64,000 bases of DNA from Stutzerimonas nosocomialis (GCF_005876855.1 NZ_QLAE01000005.1:124001-188000), one strand, 5' to 3'. Positions 46,432 through 58,948 are shown, counted from the stretch's first letter. A program made the numbers and translations. Notes: generated by a model from the letters alone, not told the origin.

Positions 46432-49400
46432 CTATGTGGTGGGCGCCAGTCGTTCCATCAATGCCTCGAGGGTATTGAAACGCTCCTCCGGCCGCTCCAT
46501 GGGGACCTGGAACTTGAACACGGTGGCGCCTTCGAACTTGTAGCGGTTGGGCTGACTCTGGATCAGCTTGATCAGCACCAGCGGATCGACCCGGGTATCG
46601 GCGGCGAACTCGATGCGTCCGCCTTGCGGGCCGGCGTCGATCTTGGTGATGCCAAGCGTTTCGGCTTGCAGCTTGAGCAAGGTCAGACGCACCAGGTTCT
46701 TGGTCGGTTCCGGCAGAAGGCCGAAGCGATCGATCATTTCCACCTGCAGTTCTTTCAATCCCTCCTCATCGGCGGCCGAGGCGATGCGCTTGTAGAGGAT
46801 CAGCCGCGCGTGGACGTCGGGCAGATAATCCTCGGGGATCAGGGCCGGCAGCCGGAGGTTGATTTCCGGTCCGCCGCCCAGCGGCTGGTCGAGGTTCGGC
46901 TCCTCGCCCTTGCGGATCGACTTGACGGCGCGCTCGAGCATTTCCATGTAGAGGGTGAAGCCCACCGCCTGGATCTGGCCGCTCTGGCCTTCGCCGAGCA
47001 GTTCGCCGGCGCCGCGGATTTCCAGGTCGTGGGTGGCCAGCACGAAGCCGGCGCCCAGGTCCTGGGCATTGGCGATGGCTTCCAGGCGCTTTTCCGCATC
47101 CGGCGTCATGGCCTTGCGCGGCGGTGTCAGCAAATAGGCGTAGGCCTGGTGGTGGCTGCGTCCGACCCGGCCGCGCAACTGGTGCAGCTGGGCCAGGCCG
47201 AACTTGTCGGCGCGCTCGATGATGATGGTGTTGGCGTTGGGTACGTCGATGCCGGTCTCGATGATGGTCGAGGCGACGAGCACGTTGAAGCGCTTGTGGT
47301 AGAAGTCGCCCATCACCTGTTCCAGCTCGCGTTCGTTCATCTGGCCATGGCCGACGGCGATGCGCGCTTCGGGCACCAGCGCCGCGAGGTCCGCGGCGCA
47401 TTTCTCGATGGTCTTCACCTCGTTGTGCAGGTAGTAGACCTGGCCACCGCGCAGCAGCTCGCGCAGCAGTGCCTCCTTGATCACGGTATTGGCCTGTTCC
47501 ATGACGAAGGTGCGCACCGACAGCCGGCGCGCCGGCGGGGTGGCGATGATCGACAGGTCGCGCATGCCGGCGACCGCCATGTTCAGGGTGCGCGGGATGG
47601 GCGTGGCGGTGAGGGTCAGGATGTCCACTTCGCTGCGCAGCGCCTTGAGCTGTTCCTTCTGGCGCACGCCGAAACGGTGTTCCTCGTCGATGATGACCAG
47701 GCCCAGGTTCTTGAACTGTACGTCCCCCTGCAGCAGCTTGTGGGTGCCGATGAGGATGTCCACCTTGCCTTCGGCCAGCTCGGCGATGGCGCCTTGTATG
47801 TCCTTGGCGGACTTGAAGCGGCTCATCACCTCGACCCGCACGGGCCAGTCGGCGAAGCGGTCGCGGAAGCTGTTGTAGTGCTGCTGGGCGAGCAGCGTGG
47901 TCGGCACCAGCACGGCGACCTGCTTGCCGCCGTGCACGGCGATGAAGGCGGCGCGCATGGCCACTTCGGTCTTGCCGAAGCCGACGTCGCCGCAGACCAG
48001 CCGGTCCATCGGCTTGGCGGCCAACATGTCCTCGCGTACCGCTTCGATCGCGGCCTGCTGGTCGGGGGTTTCCTCGAACGGGAAACCGGCGCTGAAGGTT
48101 TCGTAGTCGACCTGCGGGTCCTTGAAGGCGTAGCCCTCGCGCGCGGCGCGTCGGGCATAGATGTCGAGCAGCTCGGCCGCCACGTCGCGGACCTGCTCGG
48201 CGGCCTTGCGCTTGGCCTTCTGCCAGGTCTCGGAACCGAGCCGGTGCAGCGGTGCCAGGGCATCGTCGCTGCCGGTGTAGCGGGCGATCAGGTGCAGGCT
48301 GGAAACCGGCACGTAGAGCTTGGCCTCGTCGGCGTAGGCGAGCATGAGGAATTCCGCGGCCTGGCCCTCGACCTCGATGGTGACCAGGCCCTGGTAGCGG
48401 CCGACCCCGTGATCGATATGCACCACCGGCGCCCCTTCGCGCAGCTCGGTGAGGTTCTTGATCACGTTCTCGCCGGCGTCGCGGCCTTTCTCGCGCCGGC
48501 GCCGTTGCATCACGCGCTGGCCGAACAGCGGGCTTTCGGCGATCAGCGCCAGCCCGGGCTGGTCGAGCAGGAGGCCCTCGTCGAGTGGGGCGATGGCGAT
48601 CGCCAGGCGCTCGTCGCTGTCGACGAACGCCGGCCAGCCATCCAGCGCCTGCGGGCGCAGCTTGAGCCTGGCAAGCAGTTCGAGCAGCACTTCGCGACGG
48701 CCCGCCGACTCGGCGGTGAACAGGACGCGGCCGGGGAACTCGTCGAGAAAGCGGCGCAGCGCGCCCAGCGGCTCATTGGCCTTGGCCTCTATCGCCAGCT
48801 GTGGCAGCGCTCTGGCGGGGAAACGCTCGCGACCGATACCGGTTTCCACGTCGTCGTGACTGGCCACCACCCGCGGCCAGCGCTTGAGCCGGGCGAAGCA
48901 GTCTTCCACCGGCAGGAACAGGTCGGCGGGCGGCAGCAAGGGGCGCTCCGGGTCCACCCGGCGCTCCTCGTAGCGATTGCGCACGTCGTTCCAGAACTGC
49001 TCGGCGGCCTGTTCGATGCCCGGCAGCGAGAAGACCTGGGTGTCTTCGGGCAGGTAGTCGAAGAGGGTGTCCGTCTCGTCGAAGAACAGCGGCAGGTAAT
49101 ACTCGATGCCCGCCGGCGTGATCCCGGTGGACAGGTCCTGGTAGATGGGGCAGCGACGGAAATCCACGTCGAAGCGCTCGCGAAAGCGCGCGCGAAAACC
49201 GGTGACCGACTCTTTCTTGAGCGGGAACTCGCGTGCCGGCAGCAGGCGAATGGACTCGACCTTGTCGATCGAGCGCTGGGTTTCCGGATCGAAGGTGCGC
49301 AGGGTTTCGATCTCGTCGTCGAACAGGTCGATCCGGTAGGGCAGGGCGCTGCCCATCGGGAACAGGTCGATCAGGGCGCCGCGCACGGCGAACTCGCCAT

Positions 49401-49875
49401 GCTCGTAGACGGTGTCCACGCAGCGGTAGCCGGCAGCCTCCAGGCGCAGGCGCATCTGCTCGACGTCCAGCGTCTGGCCGACGTCCAGCACCAGGCTCGA
49501 GCCGAGCAGGAAGCGCCGGGGCGCAAGCCTGTGTAGGGCGGTGGTGATCGGGACTACCAAAACCCCGTGGCTGAGTTCCGGCAGCTGGTAGAGCGTCGCG
49601 ATGCGCTGGGAAATAATGTCCTGGTGCGGCGAGAACAGGTCGTAGGGCAGGGTTTCCCAGTCGGGAAAATGCAGCACGGGCAGCTGCGGCGCGAAGAATC
49701 CCAGTTCTTGTTCGAGGCGCTCGGCGCTCTGGCTGTCGGCGGTCAGCAGCAGCGTGAAACGGTTGGCGGCGCTGGCGGCTTCGGCAATGGCGAGGCTCAG
49801 CGCGGCACCCGGAAGGTTGCCCCAGAGTTGCTTGCCGCTGGCGGCTGGCAGGGGCGGTAGGCGCAGTACGGACAC
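46432..49875 (-). CDS. mfd: transcription-repair coupling factor
   Basis: The 1147-residue length and layout are those of Mfd. An N-terminal UvrB-like region (LPVLHFPDWETLPYDLFSPH) is followed by the RNA-polymerase interaction domain (VHIDHGVGRYQGLVTI). The RecG-like translocase comes next, with GDVGFGKTEVAMRAAF, LVIIDEEHRFGVRQKEQLKA and LTATPIPRTLNM. A TRG region and C-terminal domain complete it. Mfd displaces stalled polymerase at lesions and recruits UvrA. A sigma-70-like promoter lies upstream, divergent from gap. The helicase gene follows. Confidence 0.97.
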   Translation of the reverse strand: MSVLRLPPLPAASGKQLWGNLPGAALSLAIAEAASAANRFTLLLTADSQSAERLEQELGFFAPQLPVLHFPDWETLPYDLFSPHQDIISQRIATLYQLPELSHGVLVVPITTALHRLAPRRFLLGSSLVLDVGQTLDVEQMRLRLEAAGYRCVDTVYEHGEFAVRGALIDLFPMGSALPYRIDLFDDEIETLRTFDPETQRSIDKVESIRLLPAREFPLKKESVTGFRARFRERFDVDFRRCPIYQDLSTGITPAGIEYYLPLFFDETDTLFDYLPEDTQVFSLPGIEQAAEQFWNDVRNRYEERRVDPERPLLPPADLFLPVEDCFARLKRWPRVVASHDDVETGIGRERFPARALPQLAIEAKANEPLGALRRFLDEFPGRVLFTAESAGRREVLLELLARLKLRPQALDGWPAFVDSDERLAIAIAPLDEGLLLDQPGLALIAESPLFGQRVMQRRRREKGRDAGENVIKNLTELREGAPVVHIDHGVGRYQGLVTIEVEGQAAEFLMLAYADEAKLYVPVSSLHLIARYTGSDDALAPLHRLGSETWQKAKRKAAEQVRDVAAELLDIYARRAAREGYAFKDPQVDYETFSAGFPFEETPDQQAAIEAVREDMLAAKPMDRLVCGDVGFGKTEVAMRAAFIAVHGGKQVAVLVPTTLLAQQHYNSFRDRFADWPVRVEVMSRFKSAKDIQGAIAELAEGKVDILIGTHKLLQGDVQFKNLGLVIIDEEHRFGVRQKEQLKALRSEVDILTLTATPIPRTLNMAVAGMRDLSIIATPPARRLSVRTFVMEQANTVIKEALLRELLRGGQVYYLHNEVKTIEKCAADLAALVPEARIAVGHGQMNERELEQVMGDFYHKRFNVLVASTIIETGIDVPNANTIIIERADKFGLAQLHQLRGRVGRSHHQAYAYLLTPPRKAMTPDAEKRLEAIANAQDLGAGFVLATHDLEIRGAGELLGEGQSGQIQAVGFTLYMEMLERAVKSIRKGEEPNLDQPLGGGPEINLRLPALIPEDYLPDVHARLILYKRIASAADEEGLKELQVEMIDRFGLLPEPTKNLVRLTLLKLQAETLGITKIDAGPQGGRIEFAADTRVDPLVLIKLIQSQPNRYKFEGATVFKFQVPMERPEERFNTLEALMERLAPTT

Positions 49876-49914
49876 GAGAGGGCGTGACTCCGGTCTGAAA
49901 AATGGACCGGGTCG

Positions 49915-49944
49915 ATTGTAACTATCCGTACGCTTCGCTGTCAG
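49915..49944 (-). promoter_or_regulatory. sigma-70 promoter of mfd
   Basis: On the minus strand CTGACA (49939-49944) and TACAAT (49915-49920) are 18 bases apart, about 40-70 bases upstream of the mfd ATG. Confidence 0.55.
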
Positions 49945-49962
49945 TGTTTCGTCCGCTGCAGA

Positions 49963-49991
49963 TTGCCGGCGCTAGGGTGCGTCGTCATAAT
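49963..49991 (+). promoter_or_regulatory. sigma-70 promoter of gap
   Basis: TTGCCG (49963-49968) and CATAAT (49986-49991) are separated by exactly 17 bases, upstream of the GTG start at 50035. The two divergent promoters of mfd and gap do not overlap. Confidence 0.7.
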
Positions 49992-50034
49992 GTAGCCCCT
50001 TTTATCAGCCCCTACATGTGGAAGGAACTGCCCC

Positions 50035-51483
50035 GTGACCCAGAAGCCCGACCAGTGCCTTGGTGAATGGATTGATCGAGAAGCGCTCGCTGAAGCGATG
50101 ATCCCGTTAATTGGTCAGCTGTATCGCAACAACAACGTGGTGACATCGATTTACGGCCGTGGGCTGATCAATCGTTCGGTCATTGACATCCTCAAGGCGC
50201 ACCGTTTCGCGCGTCATCGTCTGGCTGACGAAGCCGAACTCTCGGTACACGAGACATTCCAGATCCTCAAGACCATGAGCGACATGAACCTGGGGGCCGC
50301 CTCGGTCGACCTGGGCAAGGTTGTCGCCAAGTTCAAGGCCGAGGGCAACGGTCGCAACCTCGAGCAGTTCGTTCGCGAAGAGCTCGCCGAGGTGGCCGAC
50401 AAACGTGCCGGCGGTGCGCAGAAAGGCACCGATGTGGTGCTTTATGGTTTCGGTCGTATCGGGCGCCTGCTGGCCCGCATCCTGATCGAGAAGACCGGCG
50501 GCGGCGAGGGGCTGCGCCTGCGTGCGATCGTCGTTCGCAAGGGGGCGGAGAACGATCTGGTCAAGCGCGCCAGCCTGCTGCGCCGCGACTCGGTGCACGG
50601 TCCGTTCAACGGCACCATCACCATCGATGCCGAGAACAACACGCTCACCGCCAACGGCAACCTGATCCAGGTGATCTACTCCAACGACCCGTCGTCGGTG
50701 GATTACACCCAGTACGGCATCCAGAACGCGCTGCTGGTGGACAACACCGGCAAGTGGCGTGACGCCGAAGGCCTGAGCCAGCACCTCAAGTGCCCGGGCG
50801 TCGACCGCGTGGTGCTCACCGCTCCGGGCAAGGGCGCGCTGAAAAACATCGTGCACGGCATCAACCACGGCGAGATCACCGCGGACGACAAGATCGTCTC
50901 GGCGGCTTCCTGCACCACCAACGCCATCGTGCCGGTGCTCAAGGCGGTCAACGACCAGTACGGTATCGTCCATGGCCACGTCGAGACCGTTCACTCGTAC
51001 ACCAACGACCAGAACCTGATCGACAACTTCCACAAGGGCGATCGCCGCGGTCGCAGCGCGCCGCTGAACATGGTGATCACCGAGACTGGTGCGGCCACCG
51101 CTGCCGCCAAGGCGCTGCCGGTGCTCAAGGGCAAGCTGACCGGTAACGCGATCCGCGTGCCGACGCCCAACGTGTCGATGGCGATCCTCAACCTGTCCCT
51201 GGAAAAGCCGACCAGCCGCGAAGAGATCAACGAGTACCTGCGCCAGATGGCCATGCACTCGGATCTTCAGAAGCAGATCGACTTCGTCAGCTCGCAGGAA
51301 GTTGTTTCTACCGATTTCGTCGGTTCGCGTTACGCCGGCGTGGTCGACGCCGAAGCCACCATCTGCAACGACAACCGCGTGGTGCTCTATGTCTGGTACG
51401 ACAACGAGTTCGGTTACAGCTGCCAGGTGGTCCGCGTGATGGAAGAAATGGCCGGAGTCAATCCTCCCGCCTTCCCGCGCTAG
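50035..51483 (+). CDS. gap: glyceraldehyde-3-phosphate dehydrogenase, long form
   Basis: The 482-residue protein has an N-terminal extension of about 130 residues, then the GAPDH core: VVLYGFGRIGRLLARILIEK, VLTAPGKGALKNIVHGIN, catalytic Cys293 in SAASCTTNAIVPVLKAVN, and WYDNEFGYSCQVVRVM. The extended form is usual in Pseudomonas next to mfd (PA3001, from memory). It interconverts glyceraldehyde-3-phosphate and 1,3-bisphosphoglycerate and probably works in the gluconeogenic direction. The start is GTG at 50035, after AAGGAACTG. A strong terminator follows. Confidence 0.93.
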   Translation: MTQKPDQCLGEWIDREALAEAMIPLIGQLYRNNNVVTSIYGRGLINRSVIDILKAHRFARHRLADEAELSVHETFQILKTMSDMNLGAASVDLGKVVAKFKAEGNGRNLEQFVREELAEVADKRAGGAQKGTDVVLYGFGRIGRLLARILIEKTGGGEGLRLRAIVVRKGAENDLVKRASLLRRDSVHGPFNGTITIDAENNTLTANGNLIQVIYSNDPSSVDYTQYGIQNALLVDNTGKWRDAEGLSQHLKCPGVDRVVLTAPGKGALKNIVHGINHGEITADDKIVSAASCTTNAIVPVLKAVNDQYGIVHGHVETVHSYTNDQNLIDNFHKGDRRGRSAPLNMVITETGAATAAAKALPVLKGKLTGNAIRVPTPNVSMAILNLSLEKPTSREEINEYLRQMAMHSDLQKQIDFVSSQEVVSTDFVGSRYAGVVDAEATICNDNRVVLYVWYDNEFGYSCQVVRVMEEMAGVNPPAFPR

Positions 51484-53143
<1,660 letters not shown>

Positions 53144-53146
53144 GTC

Positions 53147-54358
53147 ATGGGCATTCGCGCATTCCTCGACAAGATCGAGCACCACTTCGAAAAGGGTGGC
53201 AAGCACGAAAAGTGGTACGCCCTCTACGAGGCGCTGGACACCTTCCTCTATCGCCCCGGCAGCGTGACCAAGACCACGGCGCACGTGCGTGACGGCATCG
53301 ACCTCAAGCGGATGATGATCACCGTCTGGCTGTGCACCTTCCCGGCGATGTTCTTCGGCATGTGGAACACCGGCTACCAGGCCAACCTGATCTATGCCGC
53401 CAACGGCGAGCTGCTGCAGGCCCAGGAAGGCTGGCGCTTCGCGCTGATCGGAGCGCTGGCCGGCTTCGATCCGAACAGCGCCTGGGACAACTTCATCCAG
53501 GGCGCTGCCTACTTCCTGCCTGTCTACGCGGTGACCTTCATCGTCGGTGGGTTCTGGGAAGTGCTGTTCGCCACCATACGCAAGCATGAAGTCAACGAAG
53601 GGTTCTTCGTCACCTCCGTGCTGTTCGCCCTGATCCTGCCGCCGACCATTCCGCTCTGGCAGGTCGCGCTGGGCATCAGCTTCGGCGTGGTGATCGGCAA
53701 GGAACTGTTCGGCGGCACCGGCAAGAACTTCCTCAACCCGGCGCTGACCGGTCGTGCGTTCCTGTTCTTCGCCTATCCGGCGCAGATGTCCGGCGACGAA
53801 GTCTGGACGGCGGTCGACGGTTTCTCCGGCGCCACCGCGCTCAGCCTCACGGCGGCGGGCGGCATCGAGAACGTGATCGGTAACGGCATCAGCTGGATGG
53901 ACGCGTTCATCGGCACCATCCACGGTTCGATCGGCGAGACCAGCACGCTGGCCATCCTGATCGGTGGCGCCGTACTGCTGTCGACCAAGATCGCCTCCTG
54001 GCGCATCGTCTCGGGCGTCATGCTGGGCATGATCGCGTTGAGCTCGCTGTTCAACCTGATCGGCTCGGAGACCAATCCGCTGTTCGGCATGCCCTGGTAC
54101 TGGCACCTGGTCGTGGGCGGTTTCGCCTTCGGTCTGATCTTCATGGCCACCGATCCGGTTTCGGCCTCGATGACCAATACCGGCAAATGGATCTTCGGCG
54201 CCCTCATCGGGGTGATGGTGGTGCTGATCCGCGTCGTGAACCCGGCTTTCCCGGAAGGCATGATGCTGGCGATCCTGTTTGCCAACCTGTTTGCACCGCT
54301 GATTGACCACTTCGTCATTCAGGCCAACATCAAGCGGAGGCTGGCACGTAATGTCTAG
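53147..54358 (+). CDS. nqrB: Na+-translocating NADH:quinone reductase subunit B
   Basis: The 403-residue membrane protein has about nine or ten helices and the FMN attachment motif [10 protein letters not shown] with Thr230, which takes FMN in phosphoester linkage. It carries riboflavin and part of the Na+ path. AAGGAGG precedes the ATG. The nqrC start overlaps its last bases, so translation is coupled. Confidence 0.96.
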   Translation: MGIRAFLDKIEHHFEKGGKHEKWYALYEALDTFLYRPGSVTKTTAHVRDGIDLKRMMITVWLCTFPAMFFGMWNTGYQANLIYAANGELLQAQEGWRFALIGALAGFDPNSAWDNFIQGAAYFLPVYAVTFIVGGFWEVLFATIRKHEVNEGFFVTSVLFALILPPTIPLWQVALGISFGVVIGKELFGGTGKNFLNPALTGRAFLFFAYPAQMSGDEVWTAVDGFSGATALSLTAAGGIENVIGNGISWMDAFIGTIHGSIGETSTLAILIGGAVLLSTKIASWRIVSGVMLGMIALSSLFNLIGSETNPLFGMPWYWHLVVGGFAFGLIFMATDPVSASMTNTGKWIFGALIGVMVVLIRVVNPAFPEGMMLAILFANLFAPLIDHFVIQANIKRRLARNV

Positions 54359-55139
54359 TCAGAAAGAATCCACCGCCCGCACGCTGACGGTAGCGCTGCT
54401 GGTCTGCCTGGTCTGCTCGGTCTTCGTGGCTGGCGCGGCCGTGGCACTCAAACCCACGCAAGTGGAAAACCGCCTGCTCGACAAACAGCGCAGCATTCTG
54501 GCGATCGCCGGCCTGAGCAAGCCCGGCATGTCGGCGAACCAGATCAAGGAGCTGTACCAGAGCACCATCACTGCCCGTGTGGTCGAACTCGAGAGCGGCA
54601 CGTTCAGCGATGCGCAGGATCCGGAAACCTTCGATCCGCTGCGTGCCGCACGTGACCCGTCGCTGTCCAGCCCGGTTCCGGCTGAGCAGGACATCGCCTC
54701 GATCAAGCGCCTGGAGCGCTACTCCACGGTTTACCTGATCGAGAACGACGGCGAGCTCGACACCGTCATCCTGCCGGTACGCGGCTACGGACTGTGGTCG
54801 ACGCTCTATGGCTTCATCGCGCTCAAGGGCGACCTCAACACCGTCGTCGGCATGGGCTTCTACCAGCACGGCGAAACGCCCGGCCTGGGTGGTGAAGTCG
54901 ACAACCCGCGCTGGACGGGCCAGTGGCCCGGCAAGACCATTTTCGACCAGAACGGCGACCTGGCCGTGCAGGTCGTCAAGGGTGGAGTCGACCCGCGCAG
55001 CCCGAACGCCGAACATCAGGTCGACGGCCTGGCCGGTGCGACGCTGACCAGCAACGGGGTCAACCATTTGCTGCATTTCTGGCTGGGGCAGGATGGCTTC
55101 GGTCCCTTCATTCGAAACCTGCGCGCAGGGGAGGCTTGA
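54351..55139 (+). CDS. nqrC: Na+-translocating NADH:quinone reductase subunit C
   Basis: The 262-residue protein has one N-terminal membrane helix ([20 protein letters not shown]) and a periplasmic domain with the second FMN site [12 protein letters not shown], where Thr231 should carry FMN. The start overlaps nqrB by 8 bases. FMN is attached by ApbE, encoded downstream. Confidence 0.96.
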   Translation: MSSQKESTARTLTVALLVCLVCSVFVAGAAVALKPTQVENRLLDKQRSILAIAGLSKPGMSANQIKELYQSTITARVVELESGTFSDAQDPETFDPLRAARDPSLSSPVPAEQDIASIKRLERYSTVYLIENDGELDTVILPVRGYGLWSTLYGFIALKGDLNTVVGMGFYQHGETPGLGGEVDNPRWTGQWPGKTIFDQNGDLAVQVVKGGVDPRSPNAEHQVDGLAGATLTSNGVNHLLHFWLGQDGFGPFIRNLRAGEA

Positions 55140-55142
55140 TCC

Positions 55143-55811
55143 ATGTCGCTTCCAACCTATCGTGAAGTCCTGTTCAACCCGGTCTTCAACAACAACCCCA
55201 TCGGCCTGCAGATCCTCGGGATCTGCTCCGCGCTGGCGGTTACCTCCAACCTCAAGACCGCGCTGGTGATGTCGGTCTGTCTGACCATGGTGACGGGCTT
55301 CTCCAACCTGTTCGTCTCGATGATCCGTCGGCAGATCCCGAGCTCGATCCGCATGATCGTGCAGATGGTCATCATCGCCTCGCTGGTGATCCTGGTGGAC
55401 CAGATACTCAAAGCCTTCGCCTATAGCCTGTCCAAACAGCTGTCGGTGTTCGTCGGCCTGATCATCACCAACTGTATCGTGATGGGGCGTGCCGAAGCGT
55501 TCGCCATGCAGAACCCACCGCTGCTGTCGTTCGTCGACGGCATCGGCAACGGCCTGGGCTACAGCGCCATGCTCATCGCGCTGGGGATCATTCGGGAGCT
55601 GTTCGGCTCGGGCAAGCTGGCGGGCTACACCATCCTGCCGGTGGTCAACGACGGCGGCTGGTACCTGCCCAACGGCATGCTGCTGCTGCCGCCTTCGGCG
55701 TTCTTCCTGATCGGTCTGTTCATCTGGGCTATTCGTAGCTGGAAGACCTCGCAGGTCGAACAGCCGGCGTTCAAGATGGCACCCCAGGTTTCGAACAAGG
55801 AGGCCTACTGA
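55143..55811 (+). CDS. nqrD: Na+-translocating NADH:quinone reductase subunit D
   Basis: The 222-residue hydrophobic protein with about six helices includes [20 protein letters not shown] and [20 protein letters not shown] with the Cys that helps bind the intramembrane iron cluster. It is the typical NqrD length. Its stop overlaps the nqrE start by one base. Confidence 0.95.
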   Translation: MSLPTYREVLFNPVFNNNPIGLQILGICSALAVTSNLKTALVMSVCLTMVTGFSNLFVSMIRRQIPSSIRMIVQMVIIASLVILVDQILKAFAYSLSKQLSVFVGLIITNCIVMGRAEAFAMQNPPLLSFVDGIGNGLGYSAMLIALGIIRELFGSGKLAGYTILPVVNDGGWYLPNGMLLLPPSAFFLIGLFIWAIRSWKTSQVEQPAFKMAPQVSNKEAY

Positions 55812-56419
55812 TGGAGCATTACATCAGCCTGTTCGTCCGTGCGGTGTTCGTCGAGAACATGGCGCTGGCGTTCTTCCTCGGCATGTGTACGTTCATCGCG
55901 ATTTCCAAGAAGGTGGAAACCGCCATCGGTCTCGGCATCGCGGTGGTTCTGGTGCTCGGCATCACCATGCCGGTCAACAACCTGATCTTCAGCTACTTCC
56001 TGAAGGAAGGCGCGCTGGCCTGGGCCGGTCTGCCTGATGCGGACCTGAGCTTCCTCGGCCTGCTGACCTTCATCGGCGTGATCGCGGCGATCGTGCAGAT
56101 CCTCGAGATGACGCTGGATAAGTACGTGCCGTCGCTCTACAACGCCCTTGGGGTGTTCCTGCCGCTGATCACGGTGAACTGCGCCATCCTCGGTGGTTCG
56201 CTGTTCATGGTCGAGCGGGACTACAACCTGGCTGAGAGCGCCGTCTATGGCGTCGGTGCCGGTGTGTCCTGGGCGCTGGCGATCGCCGCGCTGGCCGGTA
56301 TTCGCGAGAAGCTCAAATACAGCGACGTTCCGGCCGGCCTGCAGGGGCTGGGGATCACCTTCATCACCATCGGGCTGATGTCGCTGGGCTTCATGTCTTT
56401 CTCTGGCGTACAGCTGTAA
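55811..56419 (+). CDS. nqrE: Na+-translocating NADH:quinone reductase subunit E
   Basis: The 202-residue inner-membrane subunit begins [20 protein letters not shown] and has [20 protein letters not shown] and [20 protein letters not shown] with the matching Cys. It pairs with NqrD as inverted-topology halves around the iron centre. nqrF follows 14 bases later. Confidence 0.96.
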   Translation: MEHYISLFVRAVFVENMALAFFLGMCTFIAISKKVETAIGLGIAVVLVLGITMPVNNLIFSYFLKEGALAWAGLPDADLSFLGLLTFIGVIAAIVQILEMTLDKYVPSLYNALGVFLPLITVNCAILGGSLFMVERDYNLAESAVYGVGAGVSWALAIAALAGIREKLKYSDVPAGLQGLGITFITIGLMSLGFMSFSGVQL

Positions 56420-56433
56420 GGACGGATGAACAG

Positions 56434-57657
56434 ATGAGTTACGAAATCTTCCTCGCCATCGGCATGTTCACCGTGATCGTGCTGTTACTGGTGGCGATCA
56501 TTCTCGCCGCCCGCGCCAAGCTGGTTAACAGCGGCGACGTGAACATCGAGATCAACGGCGAGAAAACCATCACCGTACCGGCTGGCGGCAAGTTGCTGCA
56601 GACCCTGGCGGCCAACAACATCTTCCTCTCGTCCGCCTGTGGCGGCGGCGGTACCTGCGCCCAGTGCAAGTGCATCGTCGAGAGCGGTGGCGGCGAGATG
56701 CTGCCCACCGAGGAATCGCACTTCACCCGTCGCGAAGCCGGCGAAGGCTGGCGCCTGTCGTGCCAGACGCCGGTCAAGGCGGACATGAAGATCGAGGTGC
56801 CCGAAGAGGTTTTCGGCGTCAAGAAGTGGGAGTGCACCGTCGAGTCCAACCCCAACGTCGCCACCTTCATCAAGGAACTCACGCTCAGGCTGCCCGAGGG
56901 CGAGAACGTCAACTTCCGCGCCGGCGGTTACGTGCAGCTCGAATGTCCGCCTCACGAGGTTCGCTACAAGGACTTCGACATTCAGGAAGAGTATCGCGGC
57001 GACTGGGACAAGTTCGATCAGTGGAAGTATGTGTCCAAGGTCGATGAAACCGTCGTTCGGGCCTACTCCATGGCCAACTACCCCGAAGAAGTCGGCATCG
57101 TGAAGTTCAACATCCGTATCGCATCGCCGCCGCCGGGCAAGGATCACCTGCCACCGGGCAAGATGTCGTCCTGGGTGTTCAGCCTCAAGCCGGGCGACAA
57201 GGTGACGGTGTACGGACCGTTCGGTGAGTTCTTCGCCAAGGATACGGATGCCGAGATGGTCTTCATCGGCGGTGGTGCCGGGATGGCTCCGATGCGCTCG
57301 CATATCTTCGACCAGCTCAAGCGCCTGAAGTCCAAGCGCAAGATGAGCTTCTGGTATGGCGCTCGTTCCATGCGTGAAGCTTTCTACGTCGAGGAGTACG
57401 ACCAGCTGCAGGCGGAGAACGAGAACTTCGAGTGGCACCTGGCGTTGTCCGACCCGCTGCCGGAAGACAACTGGCAGGGCCCCACGGGCTTCATCCATAA
57501 CGTGCTGTACGAGAACTACCTCAAGGACCATCCGGCGCCCGAGGACTGCGAGTTCTACATGTGCGGCCCGCCAATGATGAACGCTTCGGTGATCAAGATG
57601 CTGACCGACCTGGGTGTAGAGCCGGAGAATATCCTGCTCGACGACTTCGGCGGCTAG
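56434..57657 (+). CDS. nqrF: Na+-translocating NADH:quinone reductase subunit F
   Basis: The 407-residue protein has an N-terminal anchor helix, a 2Fe-2S domain with Cys69, Cys75, Cys78 and Cys110, an FAD domain ([11 protein letters not shown]) and the NADH domain ([20 protein letters not shown]), ending LDDFGG. It is where NADH electrons enter. The apbE start is one base after its stop. Confidence 0.96.
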   Translation: MSYEIFLAIGMFTVIVLLLVAIILAARAKLVNSGDVNIEINGEKTITVPAGGKLLQTLAANNIFLSSACGGGGTCAQCKCIVESGGGEMLPTEESHFTRREAGEGWRLSCQTPVKADMKIEVPEEVFGVKKWECTVESNPNVATFIKELTLRLPEGENVNFRAGGYVQLECPPHEVRYKDFDIQEEYRGDWDKFDQWKYVSKVDETVVRAYSMANYPEEVGIVKFNIRIASPPPGKDHLPPGKMSSWVFSLKPGDKVTVYGPFGEFFAKDTDAEMVFIGGGAGMAPMRSHIFDQLKRLKSKRKMSFWYGARSMREAFYVEEYDQLQAENENFEWHLALSDPLPEDNWQGPTGFIHNVLYENYLKDHPAPEDCEFYMCGPPMMNASVIKMLTDLGVEPENILLDDFGG

Positions 57658-57658
57658 C

Positions 57659-58684
57659 ATGTCGGTTGCGCTAATCCGGCCCGTCATCGCTGTCGCCCTG
57701 GCGACAGCCCTGACGGGCTGTTTATTTCAGGACCGGATCGAAAGCTTTGCCGGGCCGGCCCAGGGCAGCACCTACAGCGTCAAGTACGTGAAGTCCCGGG
57801 GCGTGCCCGACAAGGTGGAATTGCAAAGGGAGACCGATGCGATTCTCGAGCAGATCGACCGGGAGCTGTCGACCTACCGAAGCGATTCCGCTATCGAGCG
57901 GTTCAACGAGATGGCGGCGAACAGCTGCCAGTCGATGCCCGCCTCGATATTCGAACTGCTCGAGGTCAGTCGGCAGTTGTCCGCGCAGAGCGACGGGGCG
58001 TTCGACCCCACCCTGGAACCGCTGCTGAACCTCTGGGGATTCGGTCCGAGGGCCAAGGGGGAGGGGGTGCCGAGTGACGAGGCCATCGCCGAAGCCCGCG
58101 CGTTGACCGGCCTGGATCATTTTCGCCGCGATGGCGAACAGCTCTGCAAGGATGCGCCGGCGCAACTGGAATTCAACGGCATCGCGGCCGGATACTCCGT
58201 TGATCGCGTCTCCGAACGCCTGAAGTCGCTGGGTGTGACCAGCTATCTCGTCGAGATCACTGGCGAGCTCAAGGCCGAGGGTCGCAAGCCGGATGGATCG
58301 GCGTGGCGTATCGGCGTCGAGGAGCCGCGCGACGACCAGCGCGTAGCCCAGCGGGTGATCGAGCTGGACGGTTACGGGATCTCCACATCCGGGGACTACC
58401 GCAACTATTTCGAGCGCGACGGGCAACGGTATTCCCATACGCTCGATCCTCGTACCGGCGCTCCGATAGCCCACACGCTCGCCGCGGTAACCGTTGCCGA
58501 CCGTTCGACCCTTCTGGCTGATGGGTTGTCTACCCTGCTCATGGTTCTGGGGCCGGAGCGTGGTTTCGACTTCGCTGCCGAACATTCCATCCCTTCGTTC
58601 TTCGTGATTCGCGAAGGAGGAGGGTTCGTAACCAAAAGCACCGAGGCTTTCGACGAGTTGTTCGGTGCGGGAGGTAATCAATGA
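57659..58684 (+). CDS. apbE: FAD:protein FMN transferase
   Basis: The 341-residue lipoprotein has the lipobox LTGC (Cys21) and the ApbE core: GPAQGSTYSVKY, LEFNGIAAGYSVDRVSERL, TGELKAEGRKPDGSAWRIGV and YSHTLDPRTGAPI, then TVADRSTLLADGLSTLLMVL with the Mg-binding residues. It moves FMN from FAD to Thr in NqrB and NqrC. It sits in the nqr operon and overlaps nqrM by 4 bases. Confidence 0.94.
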   Translation: MSVALIRPVIAVALATALTGCLFQDRIESFAGPAQGSTYSVKYVKSRGVPDKVELQRETDAILEQIDRELSTYRSDSAIERFNEMAANSCQSMPASIFELLEVSRQLSAQSDGAFDPTLEPLLNLWGFGPRAKGEGVPSDEAIAEARALTGLDHFRRDGEQLCKDAPAQLEFNGIAAGYSVDRVSERLKSLGVTSYLVEITGELKAEGRKPDGSAWRIGVEEPRDDQRVAQRVIELDGYGISTSGDYRNYFERDGQRYSHTLDPRTGAPIAHTLAAVTVADRSTLLADGLSTLLMVLGPERGFDFAAEHSIPSFFVIREGGGFVTKSTEAFDELFGAGGNQ

Positions 58685-58911
58685 CCTGGCTTCTGGTTTT
58701 TTCCGTCATGCTGCTCGTCGTGTTCGGCATGGCCATCGGTGTGATCATGGGGCGCAAGCCCATCGCCGGTTCCTGCGGCGGCATCGCCAACCTCGGTATC
58801 GAGAAAGAGTGTTCGATCTGTGGCGGCAATCGCGAAAAATGCGAGGAAGTGAACGCCGAAGGAAAGGACAATCCCAACGCGGCGTTGGCCTACGACGCCA
58901 CCAAACGATAG
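58681..58911 (+). CDS. nqrM: Na+-NQR maturation protein NqrM
   Basis: The 76-residue protein has an N-terminal helix (WLLVFSVMLLVVFGMAIGV) and the Cys-rich tail SCGGIANLGIEKECSICGGN followed by a further Cys. This is DUF539/NqrM, needed to build the NqrD/E iron site. It follows apbE by an ATGA overlap and ends before a terminator. Confidence 0.92.
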   Translation: MTWLLVFSVMLLVVFGMAIGVIMGRKPIAGSCGGIANLGIEKECSICGGNREKCEEVNAEGKDNPNAALAYDATKR

Positions 58912-58917
58912 AAAATG

Positions 58918-58948
58918 ACAGGGCGGTGCTGCACCGCCCTGTTTTTTT
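58918..58948 (+). terminator. rho-independent terminator of the nqr operon
   Basis: CAGGGCGGTGC and GCACCGCCCTG form an 11-bp near-perfect inverted repeat, followed by seven T, just after the nqrM stop. Confidence 0.92.
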
